Shown here: piece after piece, positions 1-8,634 of the stretch | Layout of the letters: each line of letters opens with the position of its first letter | Numbering within the stretch: position 1 is the stretch's first letter | NCBI RefSeq assembly: GCF_902459645.1 | Contig: NZ_CABPSK010000001.1 | Coordinates: 62,001-126,000 of the forward strand | From: Pandoraea pneumonica | GTDB lineage: Bacteria; Pseudomonadota; Gammaproteobacteria; Burkholderiales; Burkholderiaceae | Direction: 5' to 3' | DNA length: 64,000 nucleotides | Notes under the pieces: generated by a model | What the model was told of the DNA's origin: nothing | The model's database searches: none | What the model saw: only the letters and a program-made list of their open reading frames with translations | Program-made: the position numbers and the translations under genes

Positions 1-93
1 ACGATTGCCGTGCTGCTGCTCGTGGCGAACCTGATCGTGATGCTGACGTATTACCGCGTGCTTGAGCGCCGTTACGCGCGCAGCATGGGTTGA
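1..93 (+). CDS. ABC transporter permease, C-terminal end (partial)
   Basis: The first 93 bases read as an open frame with no start inside the window. It encodes 30 residues beginning TIAVLLLVANLIVM and ending at a TGA at 91-93. A hydrophobic helix followed by a short basic tail (RVLERRYARSMG) is typical of the last transmembrane helix and cytoplasmic tail of a PotB-type permease. The next gene is a second permease of the same importer, which fits the usual two-permease arrangement of polyamine/opine-class ABC systems. Most of the gene lies upstream of the window. Confidence 0.7.
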   Translation, partial: TIAVLLLVANLIVMLTYYRVLERRYARSMG

Positions 94-133
94 GCCGCCA
101 GTCACCGCAGAACCGAACTCTACTGCCGCCATC

Positions 134-928
134 ATGCGTAAAAACAGTCCTCTGGCGCTCGCGTTCCACACGCTCGTCATCCTCTTCGTGCTCGCGCCGC
201 TCATCATCGTGACGCTGGTTGCCTTCACGCCCGAAGAAACTCTCTCGCTGCCGACGCACGGTTTTTCATTGCGCTGGTTCCGCGCGATTCTCGACTATCC
301 GGACTTCATCGCCTCGTTCTTCACGAGTTTGAAGCTTGCGTTTTTGTCGGCCACGCTCTCGCTGCTGATCTCGCTGCCCGCAGCGCTGGCCATCGGCCGT
401 GCCCGCTTTCCGGGGCGCAACTTTCTCAACGGCCTGCTGCTTTCGCCGCTGGTGATCCCGGGGCTGGTGCTGGGTATCGCGCTGTTGCGCTTTTTCGCGA
501 TGCTCGGGGTGACCGGCTCGTTTGCGGCGCTGACGTTCGCGCACATGATCGTCATCACGCCGTTCATCATGCGGCTCGTGCTCGCGTCGATCAGCGGGCT
601 CGATCGCAGCGTCGAGCATGCCGCGGCGTCGCTGGGGGCAGGCTCGTGGACCACGTTTCGCCGCGTCACCATGCCGATGATCTTGCCGGGCATCACGGGC
701 GGCTGGCTGCTGGCGTTCATCAATAGCTTCGATGAACTGACGATGTCGGTCTTCATCACGTCGCCGCAGACGATCACGTTGCCGGTGCGCATGTACATGT
801 ACGCCACCGAGTCGATCGACCCGATGATGGCGTCGGTCTCCGCGTTGGTGATCGTCATCACGCTGGGCGCGATGTTGCTGCTCGACCGCGTCTACGGCCT
901 GAACCGCATTCTGATCGGTCAGCACTGA
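134..928 (+). CDS. ABC transporter permease (PotC-like, polyamine/opine class)
   Basis: This is an inner-membrane permease of about 264 residues with roughly six hydrophobic helices. The cytoplasmic loop that contacts the ATPase reads EHAAASLGAGSW...RVTMPMILPGI, a standard EAA motif. Strong similarity in layout to PotC/YdcV permeases suggests uptake of a polyamine, opine or similar amine. The chosen ATG at 134 puts the first helix at the N-terminus. A TTG at 62 in the same frame would add 24 residues and overlap the preceding permease by about 30 bases; neither start has a clear ribosome site. It is followed within 25 bases by oxidoreductase genes, so import and oxidation of the substrate are probably co-expressed. 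Confidence 0.88.
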   Translation: MRKNSPLALAFHTLVILFVLAPLIIVTLVAFTPEETLSLPTHGFSLRWFRAILDYPDFIASFFTSLKLAFLSATLSLLISLPAALAIGRARFPGRNFLNGLLLSPLVIPGLVLGIALLRFFAMLGVTGSFAALTFAHMIVITPFIMRLVLASISGLDRSVEHAAASLGAGSWTTFRRVTMPMILPGITGGWLLAFINSFDELTMSVFITSPQTITLPVRMYMYATESIDPMMASVSALVIVITLGAMLLLDRVYGLNRILIGQH

Positions 929-952
929 GCGAGCGCTCACACGAGACTTTTC

Positions 953-1363
953 ATGGCCCGCCTCATGCAAGATCTGCAACATTCTCCACAACTGGCGCGT
1001 CTGGCAGAAACCGCGCGCGCGCCGGTGACGTTTTATCTCGATGGTGCGCCGGTGCAAGCACTCACCGGCGACACGCTGCTCACCGCGATTCTCATGCACC
1101 AGCGGCATGTGCGCATCAGCGAATTCAGCGGTGCGCCGCGCGCGGGCTTTTGCCTGATCGGCGCGTGTCAGGACTGCTGGGTGCGCTGCGAAATGACCGG
1201 GGGCGATGCGGTAGAAGCCGATAGCGCTGCGCCGCAAGGGCAGCAACTCACGCGACTGCGCGCGTGCTCGACGCTCGTGCGAGAGGGGATGCGCATCGTC
1301 ACCAGCGCAGCGGCCGCGCCGCAAATAAGCAGCGACGGCGTTTATTACGGGGGCGAAGCATGA
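953..1363 (+). CDS. (2Fe-2S)-binding subunit of amine/opine-type dehydrogenase (HcnA-like)
   Basis: A 136-residue protein with a plant-ferredoxin-type cluster site: Cys67, Cys72 and Cys75 (C-x4-C-x2-C in FCLIGACQDCW) and a distal Cys near residue 104 (LRACSTL). The fold matches the small iron-sulfur subunits of HcnABC hydrogen cyanide synthase, opine oxidase and hydroxyproline dehydrogenase complexes, and the N-terminal part of sarcosine oxidase alpha. It would pass electrons from the FAD subunit encoded just downstream. Its stop codon overlaps the ATG of the next gene (ATGA at 1360-1363), a sign of translational coupling. The substrate cannot be read from the sequence. Confidence 0.85.
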   Translation: MARLMQDLQHSPQLARLAETARAPVTFYLDGAPVQALTGDTLLTAILMHQRHVRISEFSGAPRAGFCLIGACQDCWVRCEMTGGDAVEADSAAPQGQQLTRLRACSTLVREGMRIVTSAAAAPQISSDGVYYGGEA

Positions 1364-2871
1364 GCGCCCGCCCGGAAGTGGTGATCGTCGGCGCTGGCCC
1401 TGCCGGGATTCGCGCCGCACAGACGCTCGTGGCCGCGGGTATCCGCCCGATCGTGCTCGACGAGAACGCGCGCTGGGGCGGTCAGATCTACCGCCAGCCG
1501 CCAGCCGATGCAGGCTTCGCAAGAAGTAAACAGACGCTCTACGGCTTCGAAGCGAAGAAAGCCGATGCCGTGCACGCCACCATGGCCGCATTGCTGCCGC
1601 AGATCGACTATCGCCCTGACACGCTCGTGTGGGCGTGCGACCCGGTGAGTACGTCGGCAGATATCGCGAGCACGACGGGCACCTCAGGCACAGCAGGCAT
1701 CGCGGGGCCAACGAGCGCGACGGGCCATCGATACCGACTGCACACGATGCACGCGGGCCGTGAGACGGCGGTGCCGTTCACGCATCTGCTCATCGCTAGC
1801 GGCGCGACCGACCGCGTGCTGCCTGTGCCGGGCTGGACGCTGCCGGGTGTCTACACGCTGGGCGGCGCGCAGGTAGCGCTCAAATCGCAAGGCTGCGCCA
1901 TCGGCGAGCGCGTGGTGTTCGCGGGCACGGGGCCATTGCTTTACCTCGTGGCTTATCAATACAAAAAAGCCGGGGCAAACGTCGTGGCCGTACTGGACAC
2001 GAGCGACTTCGCTACACAAGTGAAGGCGACGCCGCGTCTACTGAATCAACCGGGCACGTTTGCGAAGGGGCTGTATTACGTCGGGTGGTTGCGCACGCAT
2101 GGTGTGCGCATCGAACACGGGGTGACGCTCGCGGGGATCGATGGCACGGCTGGCGTGCGCGCCGTTCGTTGGCAGCGCGATGGACGTGAGCACACACTGG
2201 GGTGCACGGCGCTCGGGTTGGGTTTCGGCTTGCGTCCCGAGACGCAACTGGCCGACCTCGCGGGCTGCCGTTTCGTTTTCGATGCATTGAACCAATGCTG
2301 GTTACCCGAGCGTGACGCAGCGGGCCGCAGTTCGCAGGCAGGCGTGTATCTGGCCGGTGACGGTGCAGGTATCGCTGGGGCCGATGCCGCCGAGATGGCC
2401 GGTCGTCGTGCAGCGCTCGCGATGCTCGAAGACCTTGGCATTGCCGCGCCAGCCCTTCCCGACGCGCCGGACGCCGCCACGCTTGAGCGGCGTCTCGCAA
2501 GCATCCACCGGTTTCGTGTGGGGATCGAGCAGGCGTTTGCGCCGCCGTCGGACCCATCGGCCCAGTGGCCCGACGACATGCTGGTGTGCCGTTGCGAAGA
2601 GATCGACGCGCGCACATTGCGCGAATGCGTACGCTTTGACGGCGTTAGCGAAATCAATCGTTTGAAAGCACTCACTCGCGTGGGCATGGGCCGTTGTCAG
2701 GGGCGCATGTGTGGCGAGGCGGCTTGTCATCTGCTGGCCGAAGCGAGTGGGCAGAAGCTCGCCCAAGTGGGACGCTTGCGCGCGCAGGCGCCGATCAAAC
2801 CGATTCCGATTGCACCGATGCTGTTCGACGACAACGTCGCCGCCATTCCCGAGGAGGCGCGCGATGAGTGA
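1360..2871 (+). CDS. NAD(P)/FAD-dependent oxidoreductase with BFD-type 2Fe-2S domain (HcnB-like)
   Basis: This 503-residue flavoprotein starts at the ATG overlapping the preceding stop. The N-terminus VVIVGAGPAGIRAAQT is a Rossmann dinucleotide fold for FAD, and a second GxGP motif lies mid-protein (VFAGTGPLLYLVAYQ). Near the C-terminus a BFD-like cluster site is visible (VCRCEEI ... GRCQGRMCG, C-x-C and C-x4-C). This domain order is that of HcnB, OoxA/NoxA and the alpha subunits of proline/hydroxyproline-type dehydrogenases. It should form a heteromer with the 2Fe-2S protein before it and the DAO-type protein after it, which overlaps it by 8 bases. HCN synthase is possible, but the linked importer makes catabolism of an imported amine more likely. 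Confidence 0.85.
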   Translation: MSARPEVVIVGAGPAGIRAAQTLVAAGIRPIVLDENARWGGQIYRQPPADAGFARSKQTLYGFEAKKADAVHATMAALLPQIDYRPDTLVWACDPVSTSADIASTTGTSGTAGIAGPTSATGHRYRLHTMHAGRETAVPFTHLLIASGATDRVLPVPGWTLPGVYTLGGAQVALKSQGCAIGERVVFAGTGPLLYLVAYQYKKAGANVVAVLDTSDFATQVKATPRLLNQPGTFAKGLYYVGWLRTHGVRIEHGVTLAGIDGTAGVRAVRWQRDGREHTLGCTALGLGFGLRPETQLADLAGCRFVFDALNQCWLPERDAAGRSSQAGVYLAGDGAGIAGADAAEMAGRRAALAMLEDLGIAAPALPDAPDAATLERRLASIHRFRVGIEQAFAPPSDPSAQWPDDMLVCRCEEIDARTLRECVRFDGVSEINRLKALTRVGMGRCQGRMCGEAACHLLAEASGQKLAQVGRLRAQAPIKPIPIAPMLFDDNVAAIPEEARDE

Positions 2872-4009
2872 CACCTTGCACTACGACGTGGTGGTGGCCG
2901 GTGGTGGGTTGGTGGGCGCATCGGCGGCCCGCGCGCTTGCCGAGCGAGGCCTGCGCGTGGCGCTTTTCGAGCGACGCTACTGCGGCGCACAGGCCAGCGG
3001 CGTGAACTATGGCGGCGTGCGCTGTCAGGGCCGCCCCGAAGAGCAATTGCCGCTCGCCATGCGGGCGCGTCGCCTGTGGGACCGCTTGCCCGAACTGATC
3101 GGCATCGACGGCGAGTTCGTGCGCTCGGGCCATCTGCGACTCGCGCGCCGTGAGAGCGATCTTGAGCCGCTCGATGCGTGGTCGGCGATGGCGCGCACGC
3201 ATGGGTTAGAGACGGAAGTGTTGCGCGGTGCGGATTTCCGCAACCGCTTTCCGTGGCTTGGCGACGGTGCCGTAGGTGGTTCGCTTTGCCTGAGTGACGG
3301 CCATGCGAACCCGCGCCTTGTCTCGCCCGCCTTTGCGCGTGCGGCTCGGGCGCTCGGTGCCGATGTGCACGAGCGCACCCCGATTACCGCCATTGCGCAC
3401 GACGGCGTGCGTTTTCAATTGACGGCGCAACCTTTTGAGGGCGACGCGTTGCGAGTGAGCGCCGACTGGTTACTCAACACATCGGGCGCATGGGCAAATC
3501 ACATCGCGGGCACGTTCGGCGAGCGGGTGCCGATGCATGCCATCTACCCGAATATGTGGGTCACCGAGCCGTTGCCGAAGTGCATCGGCCACAACCTCGG
3601 CGTGTATGGCGGTGGCGTCTATGCGCGTCAGGTCGAGCGGGGCAATTGCGTGATCGGCGGCGGACGCGGCACCGGCAACGGCGAGTACGCGCAACCCTCG
3701 GCGGACACCACGCGCGCCGTCATGCGTGAAGCCTGCTCGCTGGTACCTGCGCTGCGCAACGCGCTGCTCATTCGCACGTGGAGCGGAGTAGAAGGCGAGA
3801 CGCCCGACAACAACCCGATCATCGGCGCGAGCGGTACGACGCCGCGTCTGCTGCACGCGTTCGGTTTTTCGGGCGGCGGTTTTCTGCTGGCACCGGGCGT
3901 TGGCGAAGTGCTCGCCGACCTCGTCACGCAGGGCGAGACCGTCACACCGCTCGATGCCTTTTCGATTGACCGTTTCTCGCAAGTGCCGTCGAATACCGCG
4001 CTCGCTTGA
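2864..4009 (+). CDS. FAD-dependent oxidoreductase, DAO/glycine oxidase family (HcnC-like)
   Basis: A 381-residue DAO-family flavoprotein. The start at 2864 lies inside the end of the preceding gene and is preceded by GAGGAGG at 2851-2857, a strong ribosome site. The N-terminal FAD motif is VVVAGGGLVGASAARAL. The C-terminal FAD contact region is also typical of the family (WSGVEGETPDNNPIIG ... FGFSGGGFLLAPGVGE). Such enzymes oxidise the C-N bond of amino acids, opines or N-substituted amines, and in three-subunit enzymes this is the catalytic subunit. Together with the two preceding genes and the ABC importer it forms an uptake-and-oxidation unit. The true substrate is unknown. Confidence 0.86.
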   Translation: MSDTLHYDVVVAGGGLVGASAARALAERGLRVALFERRYCGAQASGVNYGGVRCQGRPEEQLPLAMRARRLWDRLPELIGIDGEFVRSGHLRLARRESDLEPLDAWSAMARTHGLETEVLRGADFRNRFPWLGDGAVGGSLCLSDGHANPRLVSPAFARAARALGADVHERTPITAIAHDGVRFQLTAQPFEGDALRVSADWLLNTSGAWANHIAGTFGERVPMHAIYPNMWVTEPLPKCIGHNLGVYGGGVYARQVERGNCVIGGGRGTGNGEYAQPSADTTRAVMREACSLVPALRNALLIRTWSGVEGETPDNNPIIGASGTTPRLLHAFGFSGGGFLLAPGVGEVLADLVTQGETVTPLDAFSIDRFSQVPSNTALA

Positions 4010-4100
4010 AGCGTTGCGCCATTACGAATTACGTCATCACTCAACGTCAAAAAACGTCACTCACACGTTCCTTACCTCTCGAAACGCAAGGAGAACCACG

Positions 4101-5147
4101 ATGAAGCTATCCAAGAAGGTCGTCATGTGCGCTGCGGCGCTGGCACTGGGCGCGAGCAGCGCCGCTTGGTCGCAGAGCAAAACGCTTTACATCGGCATGA
4201 ACGGCGGCCCGATGGAAAAGGCTTACACGAGCCAAGTCTTTCCCGAGTTCGAGAAAGCCAACAACGTGAAGGTCGTGGTGGTGCCGGGCACGTCGTCCGA
4301 CGTGCTGGCGAAGTTGCTGGCCAACCGTAACAGCCCGCAGATGCATGTCGTGTTTCTCGACGACGGCGTGATGGCGCGCGCCATCAGCATGGGCGTGTGC
4401 CAGAAGCTCGACGACTCGCCGGTACTCAAAGAGTTGTATCCGTTCGCGCGTGTGAAAGACGACATGGGCGCCGGTGTGCAACTCGGCATGACCGGTATCG
4501 GCTACAACACGAAGGTGTTCAAGGAAAAGGGTTGGGCGGCACCGACCTCGTGGACCGACTTCGCCGATCCGAAGTTCAAGAACAAGGTGGTGTTCCAGTC
4601 GGCGTCGAGCAGCACGTTCGGCCTGCACGGCTTTTTGGCGCTGAACCGCATCTGGGGCGGTAGCGAGACCAACGTCGAGCCGGGCTTCACCAAATGGGCG
4701 AGCACCGTTGGCCCGAACGTCGTCGAGTACATCCCGAACTCGGCCAAGCTCTCCGAAATGATTCAGACCGGAGAAGCGGCCATCTTCCCGCTGACGCCCA
4801 CGGCGGTGAGCGACCTTCAGGACAAGAACATTCCGGTGGCTTATGTCGCACCGAAGGAAGGCGCGGTGCAGTTGCTGGTCGACCTGTGCGTGGTGAAGAA
4901 CAGCCCCGATAACGCGATGGCGCAGAAGCTTGCCCAGTACCTGCTGTCGGCACGCGGTCAGACGCTGGCGGCCGCCGCCGGTGCGTACATCCCGACCAAC
5001 CCGCAGGCCACCGTGCCCGCGGCGATGCAAAAGCGCTTGGGCAAGATCGACGATCTGGTCAAAGACATCAAGACCGTGGATTGGGACGCGATCAACCAGC
5101 GCCGCGCGCAGTGGGATCAGCGCTGGAATCGTCAAATCGAGCGGTAA
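4101..5147 (+). CDS. ABC transporter substrate-binding protein (periplasmic)
   Basis: A 348-residue periplasmic binding protein. The start at 4101 follows AAGGAGA at 4088-4094. A signal peptide with cleavage after SAAWSQ is evident (MKLSKKVVMCAAALALGASS). The mature part resembles PotD/iron-type family 1/8 binding proteins (LYIGMNGGPMEKAYTSQVFPEFEKAN; GMTGIGYNTKVFKEKGW; WAADPK-like WTDFADPKFKNKV). It completes the importer begun at the start of the window. No ATPase gene lies between the permeases and this gene, so the ATP-binding subunit must be upstream of the window. A hairpin terminator follows at 5211. Confidence 0.88.
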   Translation: MKLSKKVVMCAAALALGASSAAWSQSKTLYIGMNGGPMEKAYTSQVFPEFEKANNVKVVVVPGTSSDVLAKLLANRNSPQMHVVFLDDGVMARAISMGVCQKLDDSPVLKELYPFARVKDDMGAGVQLGMTGIGYNTKVFKEKGWAAPTSWTDFADPKFKNKVVFQSASSSTFGLHGFLALNRIWGGSETNVEPGFTKWASTVGPNVVEYIPNSAKLSEMIQTGEAAIFPLTPTAVSDLQDKNIPVAYVAPKEGAVQLLVDLCVVKNSPDNAMAQKLAQYLLSARGQTLAAAAGAYIPTNPQATVPAAMQKRLGKIDDLVKDIKTVDWDAINQRRAQWDQRWNRQIER

Positions 5148-5210
5148 GACAGCCGGGGCGGTGGGGTTGCCGTTCGGTAACGCCCACGCGGTCCCTAGGG
5201 TCGAATGTCA

Positions 5211-5247
5211 AACGCCGGGCACCTCTGAGGAGGCTGCCCGGCGTTTT
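5211..5247 (+). terminator. Rho-independent terminator after the ABC/dehydrogenase operon
   Basis: An 11-bp perfect stem, AACGCCGGGCA at 5211-5221 pairing with TGCCCGGCGTT at 5235-5245, has a 13-base loop and a run of four T at 5244-5247. It lies 64 bases after the binding-protein stop. The A-rich other side could also serve the minus-strand BLUF gene that ends at 5279. Confidence 0.75.
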
Positions 5248-5278
5248 GTCGTTTGCGGCAGGAAAGGGCTACATCGGG

Positions 5279-5674
5279 CTACATCGCGTCCGACTTCTCG
5301 GCGAGCGCGGCGAACGCGGCGACCAGGGCGGCGTGATCGGCGGGCATGACGAAAGCGCGCAGCGTGTGGGCGGGTTCGTCGAGCATCAGATAGCCCAGAC
5401 TCCACGTCGGGAACGCGCCGGGCGTGCGCGGTGTGCCGTCGAGCAGCACCCGGATGTCGGAGTGGTGGCGTGACGCTTCGATGCGCTGGCGGGCATCGGC
5501 AAGCGGCTCGGCTGGGCCTTCGATGTATTGGTAAAACGTGACGCCGTCGTAGAGCAGCACACCGGTAATGCCGTACGTTTCATTAAAGCCCCGGGAATTG
5601 ACGATGATCTTCGAGAGCATGAGCGGATCGAGGTCGGGCAGGGCACGGCTCAGGTACGCGTAGCACTCGGTCAT
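5279..5674 (-). CDS. BLUF-domain blue-light sensor, single-domain
   Basis: A 131-residue protein that is essentially one BLUF domain. The flavin-site residues of the family are present: Tyr7 (CYAYLSRA), Asn31 (SRGFNETYGITG) and Gln49 (TFYQYIEG). The conserved motifs GITGVLLYDG and FPTWSLGY also fit. BLUF proteins bind FAD non-covalently and signal after a light-driven rearrangement of the Tyr-Gln-Asn hydrogen-bond network. With no output domain, this one must act through a partner. The gene is divergent from a membrane diguanylate cyclase whose start is 86 bases away, which makes c-di-GMP signalling a plausible output. The start ATG at 5674 has only a weak ribosome site. Confidence 0.9.
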   Translation of the reverse strand: MTECYAYLSRALPDLDPLMLSKIIVNSRGFNETYGITGVLLYDGVTFYQYIEGPAEPLADARQRIEASRHHSDIRVLLDGTPRTPGAFPTWSLGYLMLDEPAHTLRAFVMPADHAALVAAFAALAEKSDAM

Positions 5675-5759
5675 AGGGTAGGTCCGGGAGGCGGTAATAA
5701 AGGGCAGTGTTAGTTGGGTCGACGCGCATTAGAATACATCAACTTCTCGCGAGGAAATC

Positions 5760-7328
5760 ATGGGCATGTCGACGCGTTCGGGCACCCAACGTCTCCACAC
5801 CTGGGCGGGCAAGCGCCTGCGGGTCATGGTCGAGAAGTTCGACCACCGGCCGGTCATGGTCGGCCTTGTCGGCACCGCCATCGCGCTGGCCATTCTGATT
5901 GGTGTGGCCATCTCGCTAGAGAACAATCGTGAAGCGAGGATAGAATCGACGCTCGACCGGGCGCAGAGCGCAGCGACGGTGGTCGCCACGAGTCTGGGCG
6001 GCAACATCGCCATCTACGACACGCTGCTCAAAGACATGGTGCGGGACGCCGAAAACCCGTCCACGCCGATGTTCACCGACCGGGTACGCGATCGCGTGCG
6101 CTTCGGCCAGATGCTGAGCCGCGACTTTCTCGACGACGCTTATGTGGTCGACAACACAGGCAAGATTGCGGCGCCTTTGCACCCGGATTCCGACAGGGTC
6201 GTCGATGTCTCCGACCGCGACTACTTCCGCTCGCATTTGGGCAACCCATCGCTTGGCTTGTATATCTCGCAGCCCTACAAATCGCGCTTGCACGGCGGTC
6301 TGTTGTCGGTGGCACTCACCCGTCGCGTGAGCGCACCGGACCATTCGTTTGCGGGCGTGGCGGTCATCGCGCTGCGTCTCGATCATTTCCAGAATCTGGT
6401 GGCGGAGGTCGAGTCGGAAGACATCAAGACCATCCAAATCATCGAGGACAAGGGCACGGTATTGGCGTGCGCCCCTTGTGGCGATGTACAGCCGGGGACG
6501 GTGGCAAAGCTGCCCGGCAATGCCACGCGCAATGGCAACCTGATTACGGCGTTGTCGTTTCCCGCCGGGGCGCGTTCGCACGATTACCGGTCAGTGCGTG
6601 TCCCGGGCGCGTCGTTGTTCGTGGTGATTACCCCGCTGACCGTTGGCACGATGCGCGAATGGCGTTGGAACGTGGCGACCTTCGGCTCGATCGCGCTGGC
6701 ATGCGCGGCGACGCTGATCGCGGGGTCGTGGCTGCTCGTCGCGGCCATTCGGATGCGCGCCGCTGCCATGACACGGCTGGCCAGTCTGTCGGTGACCGAC
6801 GGCCTGACCGGCTTGAACAACCGCCGCTCGCTCGACAGCAAGCTCGCGATGGAGTGGCGACGGGCGCAGCGCACGGGCGGGCCGCTCTCGGTGCTGTTCA
6901 TCGATATCGACTTTTTCAAGCGTTTTAACGACGAGTACGGTCATGCCGTGGGGGACGACGTGCTCAAAGCGGTCGCGCAGCACATTGCGGGACATGTCCG
7001 GCGCGATACCGACATGGCGGCGCGCTACGGCGGTGAAGAATTTGCGGTGATCATGCCCGACACCCCAGCAGCCGGGGCGGCCAAGATGGCCGAGCAGATT
7101 CGGCTGGGTATCGAACGGCTGCACATTGCCCATATCGGCAGCGACGTCGGCACGTTGACGGTGAGCGTCGGGGCGGCCACGGGGGCTGCCAGCGAGTGCG
7201 AAAGCGCTGACGCGATCTTGCGCGCGGCCGACGAGCAACTCTTCGAGGCTAAGCAGGCAGGGCGCAACCGCACGCGCGCCACGGTACTGGTGGCTGCGTC
7301 AGGGGGCGAGCATGGCAGCGAGGCGTAA
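5760..7328 (+). CDS. Membrane diguanylate cyclase with periplasmic CACHE-type sensor and GGDEF domain
   Basis: A 522-residue protein making c-di-GMP from two GTP. The start at 5760 has GAGGA at 5750-5754. A first membrane helix lies at about residues 38-60, then a roughly 250-residue periplasmic region that looks like a double-CACHE sensor (DDAYVVDNTGKIAAPL; VSDRDYFRSHLGNPSLGLYISQP). A second helix follows at about 300-325. The GGDEF domain carries an intact active site GGEEF near residues 424-428. An inhibitory I-site RDTD sits five residues before it, so product inhibition is expected. Its last 30 bases overlap the end of the convergent LuxR gene, and its neighbour on the other side is a BLUF photoreceptor. 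Confidence 0.92.
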   Translation: MGMSTRSGTQRLHTWAGKRLRVMVEKFDHRPVMVGLVGTAIALAILIGVAISLENNREARIESTLDRAQSAATVVATSLGGNIAIYDTLLKDMVRDAENPSTPMFTDRVRDRVRFGQMLSRDFLDDAYVVDNTGKIAAPLHPDSDRVVDVSDRDYFRSHLGNPSLGLYISQPYKSRLHGGLLSVALTRRVSAPDHSFAGVAVIALRLDHFQNLVAEVESEDIKTIQIIEDKGTVLACAPCGDVQPGTVAKLPGNATRNGNLITALSFPAGARSHDYRSVRVPGASLFVVITPLTVGTMREWRWNVATFGSIALACAATLIAGSWLLVAAIRMRAAAMTRLASLSVTDGLTGLNNRRSLDSKLAMEWRRAQRTGGPLSVLFIDIDFFKRFNDEYGHAVGDDVLKAVAQHIAGHVRRDTDMAARYGGEEFAVIMPDTPAAGAAKMAEQIRLGIERLHIAHIGSDVGTLTVSVGAATGAASECESADAILRAADEQLFEAKQAGRNRTRATVLVAASGGEHGSEA

Positions 7329-8387
7329 CAGCTCGCCCTGACGATGGCAGCCGGTCTTGCGTAGGATGGCCGACAACTGGGTGCGCAGCGTGCTGGTGCC
7401 CAGTTGCAGCACGTCGCTGCATTCGCCGATGGTCAATCCCGCGACGAGGTGATGAAACAGCCGCGCCTCGGCTCGCGTCAATGCAAAATGTTCGCGCAGT
7501 GCGGCTTCGGTCGGCACGTTGAAGATGCTGCGCCGCTCCACGCGAATTCCCACTGCCGAGCGCAAGCCGTGGTTCATATTGTTGGCGAGTGGGCGCAACG
7601 TCAGGCGATACGCGTGTCCCCACGAGTCGGGGACGACCAGCGACGCCGCCAACCCGGTAGCACTCACTTTCGCTAGCGTCTCCTCCAGCCGGGATTGCCA
7701 GTCGGACTGCCGGTGCGTGAGGCGGCGCTGCTTGAGCACGAGTTGGCTGTCGTCGCTGCCGAGTAAAACGTCGAGACCGCCTGCGGCGTCGAGCATCCAG
7801 CCGTCGGGCGAAACAATCAGAAAGCCTTCACGGGTGGGGTCGAGCATTTGCCCGAGGGCGTCGAGGCTCATGCGCGTTGCGGCGCGCCGGGCGGCGAACG
7901 CGGCGGCCAGCATGCGTTCGTATTCGGCGATGCGGGCCGCGTGCGCGAAGTCAGGTTCGACCACGTGCATGCGCTGAATGCTGAGCGCGGTGAGCACGTC
8001 GCTGTCGTTGCAGATCACCACGCCGACCAGTTGTTGCAACTGGTACGGGCGCATGAATTCGTTCCAGAAGACACGGTCGTTAGGCGATTCGTGCTTGAGC
8101 GCGACGGATGAGTCGTACCACGTACCGGCGGGCGCGTCCCAGAAGCGCCGGGTCGAGTCGTCGTACTGATAGTAGTGTTGTGCGTATTCCTGAATCAGGC
8201 CGTCTTCGTGGCCGGACTGTTCGATGAAACGCACGGAGCGGCTTTGCTTGTCGTGGCAAAGGAACGTGGCGGCTTCCGCGCCCAGAAAATCGCGTGCCGT
8301 CTTTACGACGTCGAGCCAGTCTGCTTGTCCGGCACCGACCGCCTGCACGGCATCCGACGCCCGTCGAAAACTGATGTCGTCCGACAT
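7299..8387 (-). CDS. LuxR-family transcriptional regulator (GAF/PAS-like N-terminus, LuxR HTH)
   Basis: A 362-residue regulator. The C-terminal 60 residues form a LuxR/GerE helix-turn-helix (LTRAEARLFHHLVAGLTIGE ... STLRTQLSAILRKTG). The N-terminal part is a sensory region rather than a receiver domain: a GAF-like segment with aromatic residues (QHYYQYDDSTRRFWDAPAG) and a PAS-like segment (GFLIVSPDGWMLDAAGGLDVLL). The start at 8387 has a strong ribosome site (GGGGGAT) and gives a more compact protein than upstream starts in the same frame. No AHL synthase is nearby, so quorum sensing is not supported. The 3' end overlaps the diguanylate cyclase by 30 bases tail to tail, so transcripts from one can interfere with the other. 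Confidence 0.88.
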   Translation of the reverse strand: MSDDISFRRASDAVQAVGAGQADWLDVVKTARDFLGAEAATFLCHDKQSRSVRFIEQSGHEDGLIQEYAQHYYQYDDSTRRFWDAPAGTWYDSSVALKHESPNDRVFWNEFMRPYQLQQLVGVVICNDSDVLTALSIQRMHVVEPDFAHAARIAEYERMLAAAFAARRAATRMSLDALGQMLDPTREGFLIVSPDGWMLDAAGGLDVLLGSDDSQLVLKQRRLTHRQSDWQSRLEETLAKVSATGLAASLVVPDSWGHAYRLTLRPLANNMNHGLRSAVGIRVERRSIFNVPTEAALREHFALTRAEARLFHHLVAGLTIGECSDVLQLGTSTLRTQLSAILRKTGCHRQGELLRLAAMLAP

Positions 8388-8634
8388 GGGATCCCCCGTA
8401 TGACCTGCTATCCCGTGGGCCTGTGGCCCATTTTTTGCGCAGTGTAGCAGAACGGGCTGCCGAAAATGAGAGGGGGTAGCGATACTTCGGGATACCCCGA
8501 GATACCCCGGCAAGGCACCGTCAACTGTGATTAGTGCGGGCGACAAAGGGCATGTCGGCTGAGACAATGCAGCCATGTCGAAACCGCTGCCACAGAGGAT
8601 TTCGACGCAACTGACAACTCAAACGGGGGCCAAC

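Noticed and set aside
1360-4009. Calling the dehydrogenase a hydrogen cyanide synthase
   Set aside because: HcnABC shares the layout, but the linked amine-type importer and the broad family make an assignment to HCN production unsupported.
7299-8387. Quorum-sensing receptor role for the LuxR protein
   Set aside because: No AHL synthase nearby and the N-terminal region looks GAF/PAS-like rather than an autoinducer-binding domain.
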